Of a DNA stretch of 64,000 bases, positions 58,200-64,000 are shown in pieces (the first letter of the stretch is position 1; every line of letters starts with the position of its first letter). The notes under the pieces were generated by a model. That model was not told where the DNA came from. It did no database searches and worked only from the letters and a program-made list of their open reading frames with translations. Origin of the DNA: Blasia pusilla (taxonomy: Eukaryota; Marchantiophyta; Marchantiopsida; Blasiales). The translations under genes and the position numbers were made by a program. The stretch spans positions 34,100,001 to 34,164,000 of the forward strand of contig CM114272.1 in assembly GCA_050084515.1 (NCBI GenBank), read 5' to 3'.

Positions 58200-60860
58200 A
58201 TATCTTCTTCGGAAGCATGTTGGCGTCTCTTTAAGTTTAGTCTACATGCTGAACTTCCAAGTATCGTATGACTAGCAGTTCATCTTCCAGAACAACAATT
58301 AGTCTACTTCAATGATGTTGACGCTCCTGGAGATATTTTGCAACGAAAAAGAGAGACAACATTGACCCAATGGTTTGCAACCAATCTATCTGACTCCAGT
58401 GCTCGAAAATATCTACACATAGATTTTCCTTCTTATTATCGTTGGAGTAACAAGAGATGGATTCGTAGGGTACAAAAACAAAATGGTTGTGGCCATCCCA
58501 TTGGTCGCTTATACCTTACTCATCCAGGTAAATGCTCACAACTTCTTTGTACATAATTCCTTTTATATTCCACCTCTAAAGCAGTGTATCTATATGTTGG
58601 GATAAACTCATTTAGTTTAATTCTTCATAGGTGAAGGAGAACGTCATTGGTTGAGATTACTTCTCCATCATGTTCGAGGAGCAACTACGTATGAATGTTT
58701 GAGAACTGTTAATGGGATATTATGTCCAACATTCAAGGAGGCTTCTATCCAATTGGGACTTCTTGAGGATGATAGGGAAGTGTTCTCTTGCTTTGAAGAA
58801 GCTTCTACAATTCGTACAGGTTCTTCACTTCGTCGCCTATTTGCAATTATTCTAGCGTACAACACACTTGCTCAACCTGCAACACTTTGGAGTCAATTCT
58901 TGGTTCCAATGGTAGAAGATCTCTTATATGAACGGCGTCTGGTAAGAATTCATTAATACCCTTGCATATTTTTTTTATTCTTAATAATATCTTCTATTGA
59001 GCATTCAACATTTAACAAATTTTGGGTTATCATCCTATTTTGTAGAAAATTGGAATTCCTAATCTTCCCGTTGAAGATGCTATGGTTAATACTGCATTGT
59101 TGGAAGTCCATTATTATTTACAAGATCAAGGAAAAAGATTGTCAGACTTTCTAGACATGCCCTAACTTGACTTCCAACGACTTCAATCAAATTCATATTT
59201 GGAGGAACAAGAGCTTTTGTATGATACGGAAGAACTATTTGAGCAAGTGCAATTAGGAGAAGCATGTCTAAATGAAGGACAACGTATTATTTGGGATGCT
59301 ATACATGATGAGCTTGATAAAATATGCTTGGATGCTCCACCATCTCCAAAAGTCTTTTTCATCGATGGCCCAGGTGGAACAGGAAAAACATTTTTATATA
59401 ATCTTCTTCTTGCAAGTGTAAGGAGTGCAAGAGGTATAGCTTTGGCTAAGGCGTCATCTGGAATAGCTGCTCTATTGTTAGACGGAGGACGTACTGCACA
59501 TTTGCGATTCAAAATCCCCATCAATCTTCATGAGAGCTCTACTTGCAAGTAAGTGCCAATTCTGGTGATGGAAAATTTTAATTTCCTCCAATTCTGGTGG
59601 CACAAGTTCTAATTTACTCCCCTTTTCTTACTGTAGTTTGTCGGTTAATAGTGATGCAATGCTTATTATATGGGATGAAGCTCCTATGGCTGATCGTCAC
59701 GCATTTGAGGCTATAAATCGGACTTTACAAGATATAATGGGAGTTGTTTATGATGAACACCGAAAATTACCATTTGGTGGAAAACTTATGGTATTTGGTG
59801 GTGATTTTTGTCAAGTGTTGCCTGTTGTTCGTCATGGGGATCGGCCGCGAATCATCCAAGCCACCATAAAGAGGTCATCTCTTTGGTCTAATGTAAAGGT
59901 CATGAAGTTGACTACAAACATGCGAGTTCAGAGGTTGGAAGGTCACTTGCGTAGTGAACAACAAGCTTTTGCTGATTGGTTATTAGAAGTTGGAGAGGGT
60001 CGTATACCTTTGCATCCACATTTGGGAGAAAATTTTATACAATTACCATCTGAAATTGTTACTAGAAGTAATAAGATATGTGATCTTATTGATTTGATAT
60101 ATCGAATTTTTCCATCCGAATTCAATGACATTGATTTCTTGAGAGATACGGCAATTTTGACTCTAAGAAATCGATGTAGATAACATAAATGCAAGCATAA
60201 TGTCGCGGTTTCCAGGAGAGGTAATCCCTTTAACTTTTATAAAAGAGTTATTCAATTACAAGTTTGGATATTAATATTACCTTTTCTTACAAACTCATTA
60301 TATTTTGTGTACAGGAGCAAGTTTACCTCAGCGTCGACTCTATTCCAAACGAGGGGATGACTCATATATATCCAACTGAATTTTTGAACACATGCTTGCC
60401 TTCAGGACTTCCTCCGCACCGATTGTGTTTGAAGATTGGGGCACCAATCATGCTGTTACAAAACATGAATGGAGCACATGGACAAGCAAACGGGACAAGA
60501 TTGGTGATTCGTGGATTTATGCAACATTGCATAGATGCTGAAATTATCACAGGGAAGAATATTGGAGATCGAATTTTTATTCCACGTATGCCATTGATTG
60601 CATCAGATTCAGGTTTGCCATTTGATTTACGTAGGTTTCAATTCCCTATTTGACCGGCTTTTGCTATGACTATCAATAAGTCCCAAGGTCAAACTTTGCA
60701 AAAGGTGGGCATTTACTTGCCTACTCCAGTATTTTCTCATGGCCAATTGTATGTAGCATTATCTAGAGTAGGGAAGAGAAGTTCTATCCACATTACAATT
60801 GGAAGCGATGAACATTCAAATAAGGAAGGTGACTATACACGGAATGTAGTATATAAATAA
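58200..60860 (+). pseudogene. Helitron 2 PIF1-type helicase region
   Basis: 5'-to-3' DNA helicase half of the same protein, unwinding the strand released by Rep. Exons run from about 58,200 (FHAEL/ HLPEQQLVYF region), 58,632-58,941, 59,046-59,548, 59,637-60,221 and 60,315-60,860 with GT-AG borders matching Helitron 1. Motifs: Walker A FIDGPGGTGKTFLYN (59,360-59,400), SSGIAALLLDGGRTAH, Walker B LIIWDEAPM, FGGDFCQVLPVV (motif III), [35 protein letters not shown] and [13 protein letters not shown] (motifs V-VI). Faults: a stop after DMP (59,163) and one in FPI.PAFAM (near 60,652), both C-to-T relative to Helitron 1, and a one-base shift near 60,160. Confidence 0.9.
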
Positions 60861-60974
60861 ATTCTTGGATAAAATAAATATTTAAAAATCAGATCAGAAA
60901 TTTTTTTCCTTCATGCCTATTTGCATCTTTCGTATTCCCTCTTGCACCCGTGCATCGCACGGGCACCTTACTAG

Positions 60975-61600
60975 TTCTTCTTAAAGGTGAGTGGCTTCCA
61001 CTCGATAGGATACCAGAAGAGAATATTAATAGAGGTGGTAAAAAGTATCATTGTCCATCTAAATAAAAGCATATCAATGACATCATGTAGGGGTCTTTCA
61101 ATACCGGCATCCCTCATGGCCTTAACTCATTTGTCATACTTTGGAATCAATTTGAATATGAATTTCGCTTGATCACATTCATTGTGAGGGAAAGCTGATA
61201 TAGAAACCAAGATTATCATAGATCTATCTTCATAGTTTGGAATTTTTTGTTCTTTTCACTTTTATCCTTCTTTCCTTTTAGCTTCTCACAATTGTGCATA
61301 GCACCTTGAAGAGACTTCAGTCCTTCTTGGATTAAGTTTTTTCTTGAATCCAATACGCTTAACTATGTAACAAGTAGACAAGAGAGAATGATTTCTCATG
61401 TCTAATTAAATCGGTGATTGCTCCCTCTCTTCCATAGATCTTCACCCTCTCACCAACTAATTCATATCCTCTTCTGGTTCAATAAATACCTCTTCTTAGA
61501 TGAAAATAACTCTTCGTACAACATTAGGAGTCTTGTTCTTATGAATAAATCTTTTCCACCGATAGACCACAAAGATCCTTGAACACAAAAACTCTTATTT
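60975..61600. other. Intergenic right of Helitron 2
   Basis: No gene recognised; AT-rich sequence with short open frames only. Confidence 0.4.
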
Positions 61601-61620
61601 TTTCTCTTGCTATAAACTTG

Positions 61621-62178
61621 TCACATCTTAGTGAGTCGATAGGTAGAGTTCATCCGAGTTGAGGACATAGAGAGTTAGTGGGCTGTTTGGGTGTAACTTC
61701 GTCTTGAGATGTCAGATGAGGTTGGAAAAAATTATGTTGTGTGAGAATATTGCTTGTGAAAAATTCCTTATTTTGGTCTTTGTCATCCAAGTGACCCGTT
61801 GACCGAGTCAACAATCACTTAATAATCTGTGCATGCAGGTTTCCCTTTCAAGGCTATTTTTGGGGAAAGAGCCAAGGCTATAAGAGAGGGAGAGATGCTA
61901 TCACATCTTATTTCGACGTAGTTAGAGTTCTATCGCGTTGAAAACATAGAAAGTCAGCCGGCTGTTTGGGTGTAATTTTGTCCCGAGATGTTAGATGAGG
62001 TTGTTTATAGGTCTGTAGTGTCGGGAATCGTTTATGGGGATTTCCCTATTTGGTTTTAGTCCGTCAAGTGACCCGTTGACCGAGTCAATGGTCACCTCAT
62101 AACATGTGCATGCAGGTTACTGTTGGTAGGGCTATTTTTGGGGTAAGAGCCTTTTGGCTCTTCCCAAGGGTATAAGAG
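61621..62178 (+). repeat. Tandem promoter-like repeats, two units of about 278 bp
   Basis: Units share GGCTGTTTGGGTGTAA (61,681 and about 61,960), AAGTGACCCGTTGACCGAGT (61,790 and 62,067), GTGCATGCAGGTT, GGCTATTTTTGGGG and end in a TATA-like TATAAGAG (61,879; 62,171). They may be duplicated U3/promoter parts of a retrotransposon. Confidence 0.75.
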
Positions 62179-62198
62179 TGAGGAAGATGGCTTTCGCA

Positions 62199-62760
62199 AG
62201 CCATCTTTCTCATGTTGAGCCTTAGGAGCACCTCTCTTGCATAGACGTGTATGGGTGTGTAGGAGTTAGGGTACTAACGGCTGGATTCCCTTATAGCAGA
62301 GGGTGGATGTGGTTCGATATGCCGATGTACATGAGTGGAGTTTTAGGCCAAGTGAGCTGTTTCTACTACTCTTGATTTTGTTGTGGGGTTCTTTTGTATC
62401 TACGTGAGTATATTTTGTTTATGTGTGGATCTATCTATACGTTGGGGAAGATTGGTGTTGTGTGGTGTGTGGATGTGACTAGAGGTGTGGGTTGTGTAGC
62501 GATGTGAATGCGCACAACATGATTTTCCCAAGCCATCTTTCTCATGTGGAGCCTTATGAGCACCTTTCTTGATTTTTTGTAGTAGGAACTAGGGTGCTAG
62601 CATCCAGATTCCCTCATAGCGAAGTGTGGATGTGGCTCGATATGAGGATGTAGATTCAAAAGTAGTGTTTTCCGTGTGAGCAATTTTTACTTTGATTTTT
62701 TGGTGTGGTCTCAATGTATATGCGTGAGTATATTTTGTTTATGAGTGGATCAATCTGTAT
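62199..62760 (+). repeat. Tandem repeats leading into the gypsy LTR, unit about 330 bp
   Basis: AGCCATCTTTCTCATG starts units at 62,199 and 62,531. Both continue with GAGCCTTAKGAGCACCTYTC, GATTCCCTYATAGC, GTGGATGTGGYTCGATATG and GTGAGTATATTTTGTTTATG. The second unit overlaps the start of the LTR proposed below. Confidence 0.7.
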
Positions 62761-63142
62761 GTTTGGAAGATATATGTCATGACCATACGGATTATATCGT
62801 AGAGTATAGTGTGCTAGTAGAGGCCATATCTTATGTAGGGCCGTAGTGTCTAGGTAGAGATGCGGTTTCATACATAGGGTTGGGGGTTACTCAGTTGAGG
62901 GTGACTTTTCCAGTAGGGCCCGCTCTTAGGTTGGAGGATATAGTGTGGAGTGCACTCAAAGAACAGTTAGTTCTTTGAGTTGAGCCTGTTGCGTTGGGAG
63001 TTAGCCTTGGTAGTGAATAGAGCTCTTGGCTATGGTGGTTCCCGCAAGCTTCGACCTGGATTCTCCCATCGTGGAGTGGGTTTGGCTCGATTGTATGTGA
63101 TTCTATACGTGTTTTATGACAGTAGGTCTTTCACGGATTTCA
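62704..63142 (+). repeat. LTR of a second copy of the methyltransferase gypsy family
   Basis: From 62,777 this is the reverse complement of 2253-1901 with high similarity, ending GGATTTCA as the first LTR does. The proposed start TGTGGTCTCAATG gives 439 bp. The hairpin CTCAAAGAAC/GTTCTTTGAG is conserved at 62,955-62,979. Orientation is +. The first 70 bases differ from the other LTR, so the start is less certain than the end. Confidence 0.7.
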
Positions 63143-64000
63143 CTCAAAGAACTAGAGTAGATCGATGGTAGCTTTGATCGTGGATCAGTAGGATCTGGTT
63201 AGGGATGATTGGGTACTCAGCCGTGGATGTTCGTGGCTTGTGGCCTATGTTGGAGGTGGGAATCAGGGGCATCGTTGGTTGGGAAAGAAGCGCCTTGCTG
63301 AGAGCTTTCGAGGCAACTCGTGGTAGCTCGGGGCGAGTGGGCGTGAGAGGCGGAGTAAGGAGGATTTGTGAGTTGAGTGTTGCATAACTAGTCACCCATC
63401 TTTGGGCTATTCAGCTTGGAAGACGCTTAACTGTTGGGTTCTTAACTATGCCACTGTACACACTGGTGTAGCTCATTTGGTGTTGTTCGGAGATGTGTTA
63501 GGCGCTTTATACATCTTGAGTTTTTGTTTGATGGACCTCTAGCGCATAGTACGGTGTGGCCTCTCCATGCAGGTGATATTTTCAGGTGCTGTGAGTGCGA
63601 CTAGCACGTCATCGACCATCGGCGGAGTAGCTATTGCGTTAGAATTGTGTGGTGGGTTTTGTGGATTCAAGGGATGCCACGTTTGGTGGATTGTGTTATC
63701 TTGATTTCCATCTGCGATTCGAGGGTTGTCGTTGGACTTCTTGTGTTTGGATCCCCTCCATCGTTGCTTCTTGCTTGCGCGCCCATTGTTAGGGTTGACG
63801 ATGATTTCCAGAGTAGTTTTACTCTTGTGTGCTACCGGTAGTGAGGCTGGAGTGATGACTAGTAGATCGTAGGAGGCTTCTTGTGATGATGACAGGTTAG
63901 GTTTCCTACACCCATAGCTAGTAGAGCTAGAATAGTACAGCGACATCGACGTCACTTGGTTACTTAGTGGTGGTGATTTGGTGGTGGTGCGGCATCAACG
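63143..64000 (+). other. Sequence right of the LTR, possibly gypsy leader or gag
   Basis: Lower AT content than the surroundings, with a 138-codon open frame on - (63,539-63,955) and shorter ones on +, none recognised. If the LTR is a 5' LTR this would be leader and the start of gag; no primer-binding site was found with confidence (TGGTAGC occurs 27 bases on). If it is a solo LTR this is flank. Confidence 0.35.

Larger units (their letters stand above)
50828..60974 (+). mobile_element. Helitron 2, 10.1 kb, both ends present
   Basis: Starts TCTATACTATTATGGGAGAG after A (50,827) and ends with hairpin CCCGTGC-ATC-GCACGGG then CACCTTACTAG before T (60,975): the Helitron 5' TC and 3' hairpin-CTRR signature with insertion between A and T. 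Order inside: duplicated leader (51.2-51.7 kb), accessory gene (51,831-52,400), GC-rich repeats and hairpins (52.6-54.0 kb), N-terminal exons (54.6-55.3 kb), Rep (55.4-58.1 kb), PIF1-type helicase (58.2-60.9 kb). It is much better preserved than Helitron 1, with only about three frameshifts and a few stops by comparison. Confidence 0.92.

Overview
This is a nuclear, intron-containing, AT-rich stretch from a green plant of the streptophyte line. Evidence is a four-exon COR413 gene (a plant-specific cold-regulated membrane family), a seven-exon mitochondrial succinyl-CoA ligase alpha gene, a eukaryotic tRNA-Glu(CTC) with a pol III terminator, and plant-type Helitron, PIF/Harbinger and Ty3/gypsy elements. 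I cannot name the species. Only two protein-coding host genes are convincing in 64 kb, so this is a gene-poor, transposon-rich genome. A gypsy element carrying a DNA methyltransferase recalls reports from charophyte algae, but that is only a hint.

Layout. 1-7.5 kb: a decayed PIF/Harbinger element (nuclease on +, Myb/SANT-like partner on -). Its partner gene is split by a minus-strand Ty3/gypsy element encoding a complete-looking C5-cytosine methyltransferase fused upstream of reverse transcriptase, and a PHD-like zinc finger after the integrase. 7.5-12.8 kb: no host gene; duplicated fragments, a long (GA)n tract, small Helitrons and an inverted copy of the 5' flank of the next gene. 12.9-16.2 kb: succinyl-CoA ligase alpha. 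16.2-24.6 kb: AT-rich intergenic DNA with about 207-bp non-autonomous Helitrons and a palindrome. 24.6-34.9 kb: Helitron 1, old and degenerate, with its helicase interrupted by a 1003-bp solo LTR. 35.4-37.7 kb: COR413 with a TATA box. 38-50.8 kb: intergenic, with a LINE-like remnant, several small Helitrons, tRNA-Glu and a structured repeat block at 43.9-44.9 kb. 50,828-60,974: Helitron 2, with both termini recognisable, an accessory ORF and a Rep/helicase gene carrying a few frameshifts and stops. 61.6-64 kb: tandem promoter-like repeats, then a second copy, in + orientation, of the LTR of the methyltransferase gypsy element.

The most interesting item is the retrotransposon that carries its own DNMT3-like methyltransferase plus a PHD-like reader. 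The element has decayed mainly by apparent C-to-T changes that turn CAG and CGA codons into stops, while one reading frame stays free of indels for about 4 kb. That pattern is what deamination of methylated cytosine would leave. Second in interest are the two Helitrons, which share a conserved upstream accessory ORF and the same terminal signature as many small non-autonomous copies in the window.

All alignments, exon joins and motif calls were made by eye. Identities and families need database searches to confirm.
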